From Rhipidocladum racemiflorum (Eukaryota > Streptophyta > Magnoliopsida > Poales > Poaceae): a DNA stretch of 64,000 nt. Made by a program: the position numbers and the translations under genes. Location of the stretch: contig CM070572.1 in NCBI GenBank assembly GCA_036346355.1, positions 40,833,944 through 40,897,943 on the forward strand. Reading direction: 5' to 3'. A model generated the notes under the pieces. It worked only from the letters and a program-made list of their open reading frames with translations, made no database searches and was not told where the DNA came from. Positions within the stretch are counted from its first letter, which is position 1; each line of letters opens with the position of its first letter. Below are positions 10,011 to 21,956 of the stretch, piece after piece.

Positions 10011-12061
10011 TCTGATGCCTTAGAGCGTCAGAGCGATTCTAGGGTTCCTTTTTCCTGGTTTTGTTTCGGGAGGAATGAGGAAAATTGTTGGGGAATTAAA
10101 TATTTGAAGTTTATGCGGCGTATTAATATTAAATTTGGAGTATTCGGGCTAGAAACAGTGGGCCGAGGAAAACTTGGGCCTGGGTTGGGAATTCTTCTCC
10201 CACCTCCCCCTCCCCACGCCCTAAGTGGGCCGGCCCACCTCCCCCTAAAGGGGTGGCGCCTCCCCATGTGGCCGGCCACCCCACCCCAAACCCTAGGGCG
10301 CCTCCCCCTCTCCCCCTAGCAGCCACCCCACTCCACCTCTTCCTCCCCTTGCGTGGTGGCTCAAGATCCACCGCGAAACGCGAAGGAGAAAACGAGAAGA
10401 GGATCCGTGGAGGCGAGGAGGACGAACAGATTTTCGCTCCGGGGATCGTCGCGTGTTCTTCGTGGGTTCGCAAGGGGGAACTTAAGGTAAAATTCCCAAT
10501 CTTTTACCCCTGTTCTACCTAGGGATTAGGAGTGTATTAGATCTAGTGGTGAGTGGTTTGGATGGATCTTGATGGGGGAGAAGGGTAAATGTTCACGTGG
10601 TGCTGTTTTTGGAAGGGGAGATTGTGTAGCGCGGATTGTTTCACGTTTTACGTGACCTACAAGATTTTTCCTGCCAAAACCTATAACTAGAAAGTTGTAG
10701 ATAACGTCGAGATATAGCTTCTGTAATTTTTTCAGAATTTTTGGGACGACGGTATGAGAGTTATAGCTGTTGGAAGTTGACGAACAGAATCAGGAAACAG
10801 ATTTCGTCTACTGTGTTGGACGTCTGTTTAGGCATAATTAACAATGGAATTGAAATTTATGATCTTCATGAAAGTATTAGATCCCGTCAATATCTAGCTC
10901 CTGTAATTTTTTTATATTTTTATTATCTGTATAAAAAAAGATACGAAATTGTGAAGAGAGGGTGCTGTTGTTTGATCCGGACAGATCGGGGTTTCGGTGT
11001 TTTAAAAGGGGAACGGGTTGTAGGAAACGCGTGTTTGAATTGTGTGATCAATTGTGATGTTATTATATACTGAAAGAATGCTTGTTCAGGTGGTGCCCCT
11101 TCTGGACGCAACTAGGTTCGTCATCCACGTTGGTAAAGGCAAGTGGAAGTAGCGGTCTTGCTAAACTATAACTCGCTATTTGTTTCGTCCTCAATATAAA
11201 CCTTAATTGCAGCACACCTACATGGTTTAACTACTTGTTTATGAGATTGCAATATCCTATCCTGCATTGTGATGTGGTTGTTTGGCTTTTGAATCATGAG
11301 TAAGAATGAAGAAAGATGTTGTTTGCAAGATGAATTGTTGAGATATTCTATCTCAATGATGTTCGCATTTTATCCATGTTATTTGATGGTATGCAAGCAT
11401 GTGAATTAAGAGTGGGAAGTTATGAATGTATTTATGCATGAAGCATTAACTGCATAATCATGCATTGGAAGTTTGTCGACGCTAGGCGTCGATCAAGAGA
11501 GTCAGACAACACCGTGTGTTCCTGAGAAAGGGCACGGTGAGGAGGATCATGGCATAAGCATGTGCACAATCATATGCATTCTACTGAGGTTGTGTGGACT
11601 CTGTAATGTGGTATTGGACATGAGGAATTTGGTATGCTAGTTTTATTGTGGCTGTGTTATTTGTTAGAAGTTGTTCCGCTTCTTTGAGATTACCCAATCT
11701 CACCCCTTGTTATTTTGTTGTTTTCGTAGTTCTCGCGAGTCGTAAGCTTGAAGGGTGGGCTTAGTAGCACAATCAACCCTCCGGGGTCATCACGAATCAC
11801 ATGGACCAGTGCATTTAATAATTCATTAGCTTGCTGAAATTTTATTAATCATAGACCTGTTGATGTCCTCTTTGGAGCTGTTTTACGTTTATGTTTGTTT
11901 TCGGGTTGATTTAGACTTGTTATCTCTAGTATTGATGCTTTTATGTTATTCCTGTTTGTAATGTTTATTATGAATCTTGTTGTCGCCTGCTTTTGTCCTA
12001 ATTTTAGGGAGATGTTGTCGAAATTTTCTTGTACGATGATTTAGATTTGTAGGGTGTTACA
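10011..12061 (+). repeat. C1 5' LTR
   Basis: 2,051 bp, beginning TCTGATGCC (the 3' LTR has TGTGATGCC, so one base of the start is mutated) and ending GGGTGTTACA. It is nearly identical to 16327-18379 except for a short scrambled patch at 11471-11512. It contains a C-rich stretch at 10195-10350. The TATA motif present in the C2 LTR is replaced here by CTCCCCCTAAAGG. Confidence 0.92.
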
Positions 12062-12064
12062 GCT

Positions 12065-12076
12065 TGGTATCGAGCC
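12065..12076 (+). other. C1 primer binding site, slightly degenerate
   Basis: TGGTATCGAGCC follows the LTR by three bases. Compared with the C2 site (TGGTATCAGAGC) one base of the AG step is missing. It still matches most of the initiator Met-tRNA 3' end. Confidence 0.75.
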
Positions 12077-15000
12077 GGGCTTCAGGTCCGTGGTGTATGA
12101 ACTTAGTGAAATACCATAGGTTAAAATAAAATGTGATTTAGGATAACTTAGAAACATGGATTAGGATATACTAAAAAAAATTTTGCCAGAGGATATCAAA
12201 ATTAAAATTGGTGGTAGAGGAATAACTAATTTAAAATATAACACACATTGATGCACAAGAGGAAAGGGTATGGGTATCGTTGCCTCATGCTTAAAGGTTG
12301 AATTTAAGCTTTGTTGTTGAATGCTACGCTTGATAATGTATGTTACTATGATTTTGAGATGATTGATTGAGTTGTTCTTGTTATCGTGATAAGGGAGGTT
12401 GTGGTGCGAAGGGTTTCGGTCACCTTTTGTTTGTAGTGAGGCCGTGGTTTGACAAAGGTGGCCGGGTAGAGTCACCACCGAAGAACTATTAAACCCCTGT
12501 AGGGAAAGAGTACTTATCCGTGTCTGTCGCGTAGATCGGGTAGTGACTGAGTCAAATAGAAGAGGTTGGTGATGGATTCCTTCGGATGTTCTTTACCGTG
12601 TTGACGGTCGGTTTTGGTTGGTTTTCGGGTATGTGGTTGGTTCAAACCGAGGAAAATGCTTAGTTTTGAGCACTCGCTGATTGTCCTTTGGCGGTTTGTG
12701 GTTTTGTCTCCTTTGAGTGAAGACACGTAAGAAGAGTTCTACGTTATGCGCCTTTTGGTCACAATTTTGCTTTGGCACCGATTTATTGTTATGGACTCGT
12801 CGTTGGGAGGAAATTTACGTGGTTGTTGTTTCCCGATTTTTTTTTTTAAAGAAGGGGGTTGGAGTTTCTCCTGTTGCAGATCAAGCTGGATGGAGCTAAG
12901 TTTGAATCTTTATCGGAAAAATTTGGTTGGACATTTGGTCTTCCCTTATGCATCTGTCTTCCTTTGTGGAAACTGTAGGTTTTGGATTTCTTGAAGAGTT
13001 TTGGCTACTAGGATTGAACATTTGAGGGTCGAACTCTCTTGCATTTATGTTTGGATTTTGCTTTTCTTCTTTGCCTGAAAAGAAGAAATTTTTTATCGGT
13101 GTTTGTTCTTGATCTAGAACTGTGTTTGTTTTTTTAATGTTTGGGATTGCCTCCTGTTTGTCAAGGGTAGGTGACCCATGACGGTGTTTAGAAATTTTAT
13201 GTCTGTGTTACGTAGTATGTAACAATGTGGTTTATGGAATGATGTACTTCTAAGTTAATTTGTGAGTTGAATCAATTAAGATGTAATTGTTATCTTTAGC
13301 TTGAGATTAAATAAACTTCTAGTATTGTAGATTGCTCTATAGCGATAATGATTGAATGTGTTAATGTGCATGCTTAGGATTTATTGCATTATTTTAATGT
13401 GCCCTTGACCATGGACAATGTTTAAAGCTTTAAATCTTGATGCGTAGTTAGAACATTAAGATGATGTAAACTCGTGAAGGTAATAGAAAATTGGTGGGTT
13501 ATTTAGGGACATTTTAATATAAGGTCGGTAGAACAATTTAATTGTAATGGTGGACTACCGATATTGTTAAAGAAACCATGCTGGTTGTTTAAAGATGTTC
13601 TAACTTAACGTGTTAGTAGAGAAATTTAATCATGTTGGCTAGTGACTTTAACTTGGAAATTGATTAGAGTTGATATTTATGACGTTGCAAACTATTAGTA
13701 GATTCGGAAGTATGCAGTTGTGTTCCAATAATGCTAGTATCGATATCAATTGGGAAGACATAAGTTTTTGCCATTCTTTGTAAGAGCTTTGTGATGATTT
13801 AACCTATTCGATTCACTTTAAAAAAGGCTGGAGTATGTCTTGGAGTGGCAATTTTGCTATAACCCGTGTATAGGGTAGCTAAAAAAAAATTTAAATTTAA
13901 TTTAACGTTGTTGTTTTAAGAGCTTTTGATGGCTTAAATTATTCAATCTATTTTACATAGTTGGAGTATGTTGTGTAGTGACAGTTTGTCATAGCCTGTG
14001 GATAGGGTAACTAAAAGCAATGTTGTTGTTTTACAATTATGCCAATTATTGATATTGATGACTTAGTGGTGGTGGTAACTGTTTAGATTAATTGTTGAAA
14101 ACCTTTGTTAAAATGGGGGAAATTGTAACATGTTGTGATGGAGTGAACCATGGATAGTTAGCATGACGCGTGATTTTGTCCTTAATAAATGTATGTTTTA
14201 AAGTTCTATTTACGATTCGTGCCTTGTTGAGATAATATTTACTTGTTGAGTCATCTTTTAGGTGAATAAATTTCCATTGTCGAGATGTTGACGCGTATGT
14301 GGTATGGAATTTATAGGTTCATCATCTTTGAAAGACTTGTTGAAGCACTGCCTTTCAAATTTAGAATATGATGTTATAGGTTAGGCTGCTCCGTGGGGAT
14401 CTTGATGAGGTAGTGTTGGTTGGATGTGTTTTTGATAAGCACTGTGAACTTTATTTATAATTGTGGAAAAGGTAATAAGAGTAAGAATTTGTTGTGTAGT
14501 TGTTGTTAAATCTGATGGGCCTTCTCAATGAGTAAATAGGGAATATTGAAATCTAAATGGTAAGGGTAGTGGAATAATATAGATGGCGGGAGTTATGCTG
14601 AACTAATTATTAAAAATTCATATGGATTGGTTTGTCTGGTTGATATTTGGGTTGAATACTTTCGGTCAAAGTATTATTTGTGATGTGTTTGAGTTTCCTA
14701 AACTTAGAATGATTCTGACAAATGTGGGTTAATTTTGAGGCTTAAAACAAGGACAAAAGAATGATTAACCTTGAAGTAATTTGTGGAGATTTTGGAATGT
14801 TATTCTATTAAATATCGTCATTCATTCGTCTTTGATAAGAAAACTAGCTTAAGTTATGAATGCGAAATTTATGCTCAAGGATGTATGCTTTGACTGTGTC
14901 CGTAGTTTTCAAGGTCGAGTTATCGGTTGCATTGTTGATTAAAAGAAGTAGCTAATCCAATGTAAGTTTTGGAACTTCATGATCTGGAAATATTTGTATT

Positions 15001-16157
15001 TCTATTTTGGGCTAGAGTTGTGTTGTGGTGTGAGGTGTTTGACAGTTTTCGTTTAAGAGACGATTCTTCTGGTTGTGACATGAATGATATTCGTGGTTGA
15101 AACAATTTTTCTGTTGGGAAGTGAGTTTGGTTCCTTTTAAGGGAAAAGAGATGGTGGTTGTGTGGAAGCATTTAATTCCTTGATCGGTTTCTTTTTTCTG
15201 AATTGCTTGGCCTTGGATAAAAGTGAGATGATTTGTTTTGGTAAAAGTGAAATGCATTTGCAGAAGACTTTCGCGGTGTTTCTCTTTTGAATAGAGCTTC
15301 TCCCCGAAGAATTTTTTTTTGGTGTTTTTGGTTCTATGGAGTTCCTCTTCCAAGTTGAGTTCCCGTGTATGTGAATTTCAGCCTTTTGGTTTAAAGGTGG
15401 TGATTGTCGTTCGTGGTGTTAGTGAGAATTAAGATTTCTTTTACGTTCAAGCTTGCGGGTAAGAAAATGAATGTTTATGTTATGGTTGAGTATATTCAAG
15501 GATTGTACTCCTTGCCCTGGTCCTTGGGTGGAAGAATGTGAAGGCGAAACCTTCTTACAAGGGAAAACTAGTGTGGGTCGCTGATCGTAAGTAGTTTAAA
15601 AGTGAAGAGTAAAGGAAGGTTGTGTATGACTCAATTCAAACCTTTTTGGAGAATTGTTTTCATTGATGTGTTCCTTGGTGGGGTTGCTTAATTTAGTAGT
15701 GGACAACTTGGAAGTTGCAGGTAATTACATTAATTTTTGGAACTTTTTGTCGCTGGGTTCAAGCGAGTTTGTGTCAACCGTAGTGATTGTGTTCGGTTGT
15801 TATTGTTTCATGGATTTACGGACCACTGGTTGTAAAGTAGGCTATCTCTGTCGTTGGTAAGGGTGGATATTGGTTCTTTTTGTAAAAGATCAATCACTTG
15901 TAGGAGATAGGAGTTTGTGTTTGGGTTGATTTAGAGACTTACCTAGAGCGTTGTGTCTCACATGGTTCGCGTCGTCCAGAATGCGACGAACTGTGGTAGA
16001 GGAGTTGAGATTGGAATGCGGAGTTTCGCGATCGGGTTGAAGAGAGAAGTGGGAGTTGAGATTCCAGATCGATACCAGATTCACCTAATAGGTGTCCTTT
16101 ATTTAATAGGGGAATAGTTCGTGTTAGTGTCTAATGAAAGATTTGTGGACCAATTAG
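12077..16157 (+). other. C1 internal region, no coding capacity
   Basis: About 4.1 kb without any frame that looks like a protein. The first ~200 bases match the leader of A. The block at about 12410-12540 (GGTTTCGGTCACC through GTGACTGAGTC) and the rest are conserved in C2 (56280-59990), with small indels only. No gag, protease, RT or integrase motif is present. The origin of the filler sequence is unknown: it could be decayed pol, captured genomic DNA, or an old leader expansion. Conservation between two separately inserted copies suggests it was present in their common source element. Confidence 0.8.
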
Positions 16158-16279
16158 TCTGAGCGGGATGCAACTTGGGAACTTGAGGACCAGATGCGGA
16201 AGAAGTATCCTACACTCTTTGAGGATGCTGAAGGTAAAGTGTTGATTACCAGTTTGCCTTCTTTTTTTAAGGTTCCGTA
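16158..16279 (+). pseudogene. pol: C1 retained pol tail (end of chromodomain)
   Basis: A readable segment, SERDATWELEDQMRKKYPTLF followed by E-D-A-E-G and a stop at about 16277, matches the end of the A chromodomain (EREATWELESRMREKYPELF at 24978-25043). It is the only piece of polyprotein left. C2 has the same fragment at 59998-60118. It probably survives because the purine tract and LTR junction next to it are needed in cis. Confidence 0.85.
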
Positions 16280-16313
16280 GCAAAGAGGAGTAGATTCGGG
16301 GACGAATCCTTTT

Positions 16314-16326
16314 ATGGAGGGGAGAT
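16314..16326 (+). other. C1 polypurine tract
   Basis: GGAGGGGAGA directly before the TGTGATGCC start of the 3' LTR. This is where plus-strand cDNA synthesis would be primed. Confidence 0.75.
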
Positions 16327-18379
16327 TGTGATGCCTTAGAGCGTCAGAGCAATTCTAGGGTTCCTTTTTCCTGGTTTTGTTTCGGGAGGAATGAGGGAAA
16401 TTGTTGGGGAATTAAATATTTGAAGTTTATGCGGCGTATTAATATTAAATTTGGAGTATTCGGGCTAGAAACAGTGGGCCGAGGAAAACTTGGGCCTAGG
16501 CCGGGAATTCTTCTCCCACCTCCCCCTCCCCACGCCCTAAGTGGGCCGGCCCACCTCCCGCTAAAGGGGTGGCGCCTCCCCATGTGGCCGGCCACCCCAC
16601 CCCAAACCCTAGGGCGCCTCCCCCTCTCCCCCTAGCAGCCACCCCACTCCACCTCTTCCTCCCCTTGCGTGGTGGCTCAAGATCCACCGCGAAACGCGAA
16701 GGAGAAAACGAGAAGAGGATCCGGGGAGGCGAGGAGGACGAACAGATTTCCGCTCCGGGATCGCCGTGTTCTTCGTGGGTTCGCAAGGGGGAACTTAAGG
16801 TAAAATTCCCAATCTTTTACCCCTGTTCTACCTAGGGATTAGGAGTGTATTAGATCTAGTGGTGAGTGGTTTGGATGGATCTTGATGGGGGAGAAGGGTA
16901 AATGTTCACGTGGTGCTGTTTTTGGAAGGGGAGATTGTGCAGCGCGGATTGTTTCACGTTTTACGTGACCTAGAAGATTTTTCCTACCAAAACCTATAAC
17001 TAGAAAGTTGTAGATAACGTCGAGATCTAGCTTCTGTAATTTTTTCAGAATTTTTGGGACGACGGTATGAGAGTTATAGCTGTTGGAAGTTGACGAACAG
17101 AATCAGGAAACAGATTTTGTCTACTGTGTTGGACGTCTGTTTAGGCATAATTAACAATGGAATTGAAATTTATGATCTTCATGAAAGTTTTAGATCCCAT
17201 CAATATCTAGCTCCTGTAATTTTTTTATATTTTTATGATCTGTATAAAAAAAGATACGAAATTGTGAAGAGAGGGTGCTGCTGTTTGATCCGGACAGATC
17301 GGGGTTTCGGTGTTTTAAAAGGGGAACGGGTTGTAGGAAACGCGTGTTTGAATTGTGTGATCAATTGTGATGTTATTATATACTGAAAGAATGCTTGTTC
17401 AGGTGGTGCCCCTTCTGGACGCAACTAGGTTCGCCATCCACGTTGGTAAAGGCAAGTGGAAGTAAGCGGTCTTGCTAAACTATAACTCGCTATTTGTTTC
17501 GGCCCTCAGTATAAACCTTAATTGCAGCACACCTACATGGTTTAACTACTTGTTTATGAGATTGCAATATCCTATCCTGCATTGTGATGTGGTTGTTTGG
17601 CTTTTGAATCATGAGTAAGAATGAAGAAAGATGTTGTTTGCAAGATGAATTGTTGAGATATTCTATCTCAATGATGTTCGCATTTTATCCATGTTATTTG
17701 ATGGTATGCAAGCATGTGAATTAAGAGTGGGAAGTTATGAATGTATTTATGCATGAAGCATTAACTGCATAATCATGCATTGGAAGTTTATCGACGCCAG
17801 CGTGCGTGACCGTACCGGTACAACACCGTGTGTTCCTGAGAAAGGGCACGGTGAGGAGTATCATGGCATAAGCATGCGCACAATCATATGCATTCTACTG
17901 AGGTTGTGTGGACTCTATAATGTGGTATTGGACATGAGGAATTTGGTATGCTAGTTTTATTGTGGCTGTGTTATTTGTTAGAAGTTGTTCCGCTTGCTGA
18001 GATTACCCAATCTCACCCCTTGTTATTTTGTTGTTTTCAGGTAGTTCTCACGAGTCGTAAGCTTGAAGGGTGGGCTTAGTAGCACAATCAACCCTCCGGG
18101 GTCATCACGAATCACATGGACTAGTGCATTTAATAATTCATTAGCTTGCTGAAATTTTATTAATCATAGACCTGTTGATGTCCTCTTTGGAGCTGTTTTA
18201 CGTTTATGTTTTGTTTTCTGGTTGATTTAGACTTGTTATCTCTAGTATTGATGCTTTTATGTTATTCCTGTTTGTAATGTTTATTATGAATCTTGTTGTC
18301 GCTTCCGTTTTGTCCTAATTTTAGGGGAGATGCTGTCGAAATTTTCTTGTACGACAGTTTAGATTTGTAGGGTGTTACA
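16327..18379 (+). repeat. C1 3' LTR
   Basis: 2,053 bp, TGTGATGCC...TGTTACA. It differs from the 5' LTR by scattered substitutions and short indels, and by a concentrated difference at 17786-17822. The right end is followed by the GAACC duplication (18380-18384) and the rest of the B leader. Confidence 0.92.
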
Positions 18380-18384
18380 GAACC
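18380..18384. repeat. Target site duplication of C1, right copy (GAACC)
   Basis: Exact repeat of 10006-10010, immediately after TGTTACA. Confidence 0.9.
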
Positions 18385-18492
18385 GGGTAAGAACTTGGTA
18401 AGATTGCTTGAGAGCGTGAGATCCCACCTAGTAGTTCATAGGGCTCATAACACTTGTGTTTGTGTTTCCTTCTGTCCTTTTCTGCGCTAACC

Positions 18493-19700
18493 ATGGCAGG
18501 TGGCAAGAAGGGCAGGAACGAGGATGACGATGTTACCGTCGAAGACTGTGTCCTTCATTCAGAATTGTCGACCATGATGGACGAGATAAAAATGATGTTC
18601 AAGGAGCATGCCATGACGACGAACAAGACCCTTGAGAGCATCGATCGACGAGTTTCCACCCTCACCGAGAGGATGGATGTCGTCGAAAAACGCCCTCCAG
18701 CGACCATTGAAGGAGGTGCAACCGTCAACAGCGGCGCCAACAACGACCACGATGAGGATGGTGATTTTGAGGAAGATGAAGATGAGCAGCAACGTGCCGC
18801 CAGGGAGCGTGCTGCTCAACGGGACGCCCGTCTGCATGACCGTCTTCGCCGCAACCATCACGGTATGGGAGGTAATAACCAGAACCGCAATGATGATCCT
18901 TTCGCTAAGGTAAAATTCACCATCCCTTCCTTTTCTGGAGCTTATGATGCTAATGCTTACTTAGATTGGGAGATGACGGTTGAGCAGAAATTTAACTCCC
19001 ATCTAGTTCCCGAGATTCATAGGGTTAGACAAGCCACTAGTGAATTTAAAGATTTTGCTATAATCTGGTGGAATGAACTAGTAAATGCCCGCTTACAACC
19101 TGATTCTTGGGCGAGATTAAAAGATGCTATGCGTAATAGATTTGTTCCTCCTTCCTACCAACGTGATATGCGCAAGAGATTGCAATGATTAGATCAAGGT
19201 AGTATGACTGTACAGGAATATTACCAAGAGCTTCAAAAGGGTATGTTACGTTGTGGGGTAGTAGAGGAACCTGAGGATAAAATTGCTCGTTTTTACGGTG
19301 GGTTGCGTCCGTAAATTCAGGATATTGTTGATTATAAAGAATATACCATCACAATCGCTTGTTTCAACTCGCTATGTTAGCAGAGAAGGAATTGCGAGGA
19401 CGCCATTCCAAGAGCAGAGCAATGCCGGTAGCACCTTCACGCCCGAACGACTACGGGACAAGCAAAGACAGTGCCTTCTTCCACCTTTCGACCAGCGGCA
19501 ACGCCACCTTTGCCGAACACACGACCGCAAAGGACGGCACCACCCACCGCGTGCATGCACAAAGAAGCAAGTCGACCCGCCAACACCGCCAATAGCTCCT
19601 TCGCCGCTTCCACAGGCCGTACATCGACGGAATTCGCTGCCACAAGTGCCAAGGGATTGGCCACGCTGCGAGAATGCCCTAGCCACGGGCATACATCGCC
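18493..19700 (+). pseudogene. gag: B gag, broken after the capsid
   Basis: The ATG at 18493 lies in ACCATGG, a good plant start context, and opens MAGGKKGRNEDDD; an upstream in-frame ATG at 18454 adds 13 residues and seems less likely. An acidic region with a D/E run (residues about 80-100) is followed by the capsid part (FTIPSFSGAYDANAYLDWE, then IIWWNELVNAR). A stop at 19186 ends the frame just before L-D-Q-G-S-M-T-V-Q-E-Y. Further pieces continue to a zinc knuckle, CHKCQGIGHAAR, at about 19633-19670, where a frameshift breaks its last Cys. Length and order fit a chromovirus gag. Confidence 0.8.
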
Positions 19701-19760
19701 ACCGATGACGGAGGTTACATCAGCGCCTCCGATGTTGAGGACGAAATCGACGACACCAGG

Positions 19761-20735
19761 GTGGACAACGACGAGGTTGATGATGAAGCCACCTTTGGCG
19801 CCGAGGATACTGCTGCGTACAGGTCCATCATTGTCCAGCGTGTCCTTAGCGCACAGATGGAGCAATCCGAGCAGCAGCAGCGCCACAACTTGTTCCAGAT
19901 TTTCTTCATCATCAACAGCCGACGAGCGCGCGTGATCATTGACTCCGGCAGCTGCAACAACTTGGTGAGTACAGATTTGGTCAAGAAGCTTGGCTTGACC
20001 ACACGCCCGCACCCACATCCATACCACATTCAGTGGCTAAATGATTCTGGCAAAGCTAAGGTAACACAAACAGTTCGGGTTCATTTTTCCATTGGTTCCT
20101 ATTCTGATTTTGCTGATTGTGATGTGGTGCCGATGCAAGCTTGTTCTCTTTTATTGGGTCGCCCATGGGAATATGACACTGATGCACTTCACCACGGTAG
20201 AAGTAATAAATACACTTTTATGCATAAGGGAAAGAAAATTACACTTCTACCTTTGACCCCCGCTGAAATTGTTAAATCTGATAGGGAGCGGATTGCTAAT
20301 GACAAGAAACCCATTGATGAAAAATCTGAAATTCAGCATGTAGCCAACCAAATAAAATTGAGGAATCCTGTCTTGCTTGCTACAAAATCTGATCTTGCTG
20401 CAATTAGTGATGATGCTTTGTGCTATGCTGTGCTATGCAAAGATGCTTTGTTTTCATTGGATGATCTGCCTAGTACTTTGCCTCCTGCTGTCACTAACCT
20501 TTTGCAGGAGTATGCGAATGTTTTTCCTGCCAAGATACCTCCAGGACTCCCACCCCTACGAGGGATTGAGCACCAAATTGATTTGATACCTGGAGCGAGT
20601 TTGCCAAACCGAGTTGCTTATAGGACCAACCCCGAGGAGACTAAGGAGATTCAGCGCCAAGTCCAAGATCTTTTGGACCGCGGGTATATACGTGAGAGCC
20701 TTAGTCCTTGTCTGCTCTGTTATTTTGGTTCCTAA
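19761..20735 (+). pseudogene. pol: B aspartic protease and N-terminus of RT
   Basis: This 324-codon frame carries the protease with an intact catalytic box VIIDSGSCNNLV (Asp at about 19940) and the later LLLGRPWEYD strand. It continues through the protease-RT linker into the RT fingers (EIQRQVQDLLDRGYIRESLS). It ends where a small frameshift near 20705 separates it from VPKKDGSWRMCVDCR. The protein is close to a normal length up to that point and shows no catalytic loss, in contrast to the protease of A and F. Confidence 0.85.
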
Positions 20736-21956
20736 GAAAGATGGCAGTTGGCGCATGTGCGTAGATTGTAGAGCCATTAACAATATCACAATAAGGTACC
20801 GTCATCCTATTCCTAGGCTAGACGACATGCTTGATGAGTTAAGTGGTTCTATAATTTTCTCTAAGGTTGACTTGCGTAGTGGATACCACCAAATAAGAAT
20901 GAAATTGGGAGATGAGTGGAAAACAGCTTTTAAAACCAAGTTTGGATTGTATGAGTGGTTAGTCATGCCTTTTGGTTTAACTAATGCACCGAGCACCTTC
21001 ATGCGCTTAATGAACGAGGTTTTACGGGTTTTCATTGGGAAATTTGTGGTGGTTTATTTCGATGATATATTGATTTACAGCAAGTCATTACATGAGCATC
21101 TTGATCATCTACGTGCTATTTTTGATGCTTTATGCGTCGCGACGCTTATTTGGTAACCTCGAGAAGTGCACTTTTGCACCGAACGAGTGTCGTTTCTTGG
21201 CTATGTTGTGACTCCAGGAATTGAGGTTGATGAAGCCAAGGAGCACGCGATACAGAGTTGGCCAACGCCCACGACGATTTCACAAGTGCGGAGCTTCCAT
21301 GGACTTGCCGGATTTTACCGCCGCTTTGTGAAGGATTTTAGCACCATTGCAGCTCCATTGAATGAATTGACGAAGAAGGGAGTTGTGTTCCATTGGGGCA
21401 AGCACGAGAGAATGCCTTCAACCTTTTGAAAGATAAGCTTACTAATGCACCTTTACTCCAACTTCCTGATTTTAATAAGACCTTTGAGCTTGAATGTGAT
21501 GCTAGTGGGATTGGAATTGGTGGTGTTTTGATGCAAGATAGAAAACCTGTTGCTTATTTTAGCGAAAAATTGAGTGGTCCTGTTTTGAATTATTCCACGT
21601 ATGATAAAGAATTGTATGCTCTTGTGCGATCTTTAGAAACGTGGCAACATTATCTTTGGCCCAAAGAATTTGTTATTCATTCTGATCATGAGTCGCTAAA
21701 ACATATTCGCAGTCAAGTGAAACTGAATCGTAGACATGCTAAATGGGTTGAATTTATTGAACCTTTTCCTTATGTTATCAAACACAAGAAAGGGAAGGAT
21801 AATGTGATTGCTGATGCATTGTCTAGGAGATATACCATGTTGTCCCAACTTGATTGTCGTATATTTGGATTGGAATCAATTAAAGAACAATATGCTCATG
21901 ACTTAAAGATGTCTTGCTGCATTGCAAAGAGGGAAGAACATGGGACAAATATGTGA
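20700..21956 (+). pseudogene. pol: B reverse transcriptase and RNase H, two further frameshifts
   Basis: RT is open from about 20705 to 21156, with KVDLRSGYHQIRMK and the Y-F-D-D catalytic box at 21055-21066. A frameshift near 21135 precedes the thumb (CTERVSFLGYVVTPGIEVDE, 21172-21230). Another near 21395 leads into RNase H: FELECDASGIGIGGVLMQD, YDKELYALVRSLETWQHY and HSDHESLKHI carry the acidic residues, ending in VIADALSRRY. The domain order is RT, RNase H, integrase as in all chromoviruses. The breaks look like single-base changes. Confidence 0.87.

Larger units (their letters stand above)
10011..18379 (+). mobile_element. C1: non-autonomous large LTR element (LARD-like), complete
   Basis: C1 is 8,369 bp with ~2.05-kb LTRs, a primer site, about 4.1 kb of internal DNA without gag or pol, a short retained pol tail, a purine tract, and GAACC duplications. 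A second copy of the family (C2) at 53919-60593 keeps the same internal sequence at high identity, so the non-coding interior is a family property and not damage to this copy. The leader and pol tail point to a Tekay-like ancestor near A. It must have used proteins from another element to move. It is younger than B, its host. Confidence 0.88.

Noticed and set aside
10028..10522. Open frames repeated at 10129-10522 and 16496-16835
   Set aside because: They fall in the C-rich part of the C1 LTRs and are Pro/Gly/Arg composition artefacts; C2 does not preserve them.
10741..11073. 110-codon frame repeated at 17054-17386 and 54612-54944
   Set aside because: It recurs only because the LTRs are copies of each other. 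The C2 version has many replacement changes, and there is no known domain or start context. A weak possibility of a small LTR-encoded peptide remains.
19437..20027. 196-codon minus-strand frame opposite B gag and protease
   Set aside because: It mirrors coding sequence of B on the plus strand, where the zinc knuckle and D-S-G box lie.
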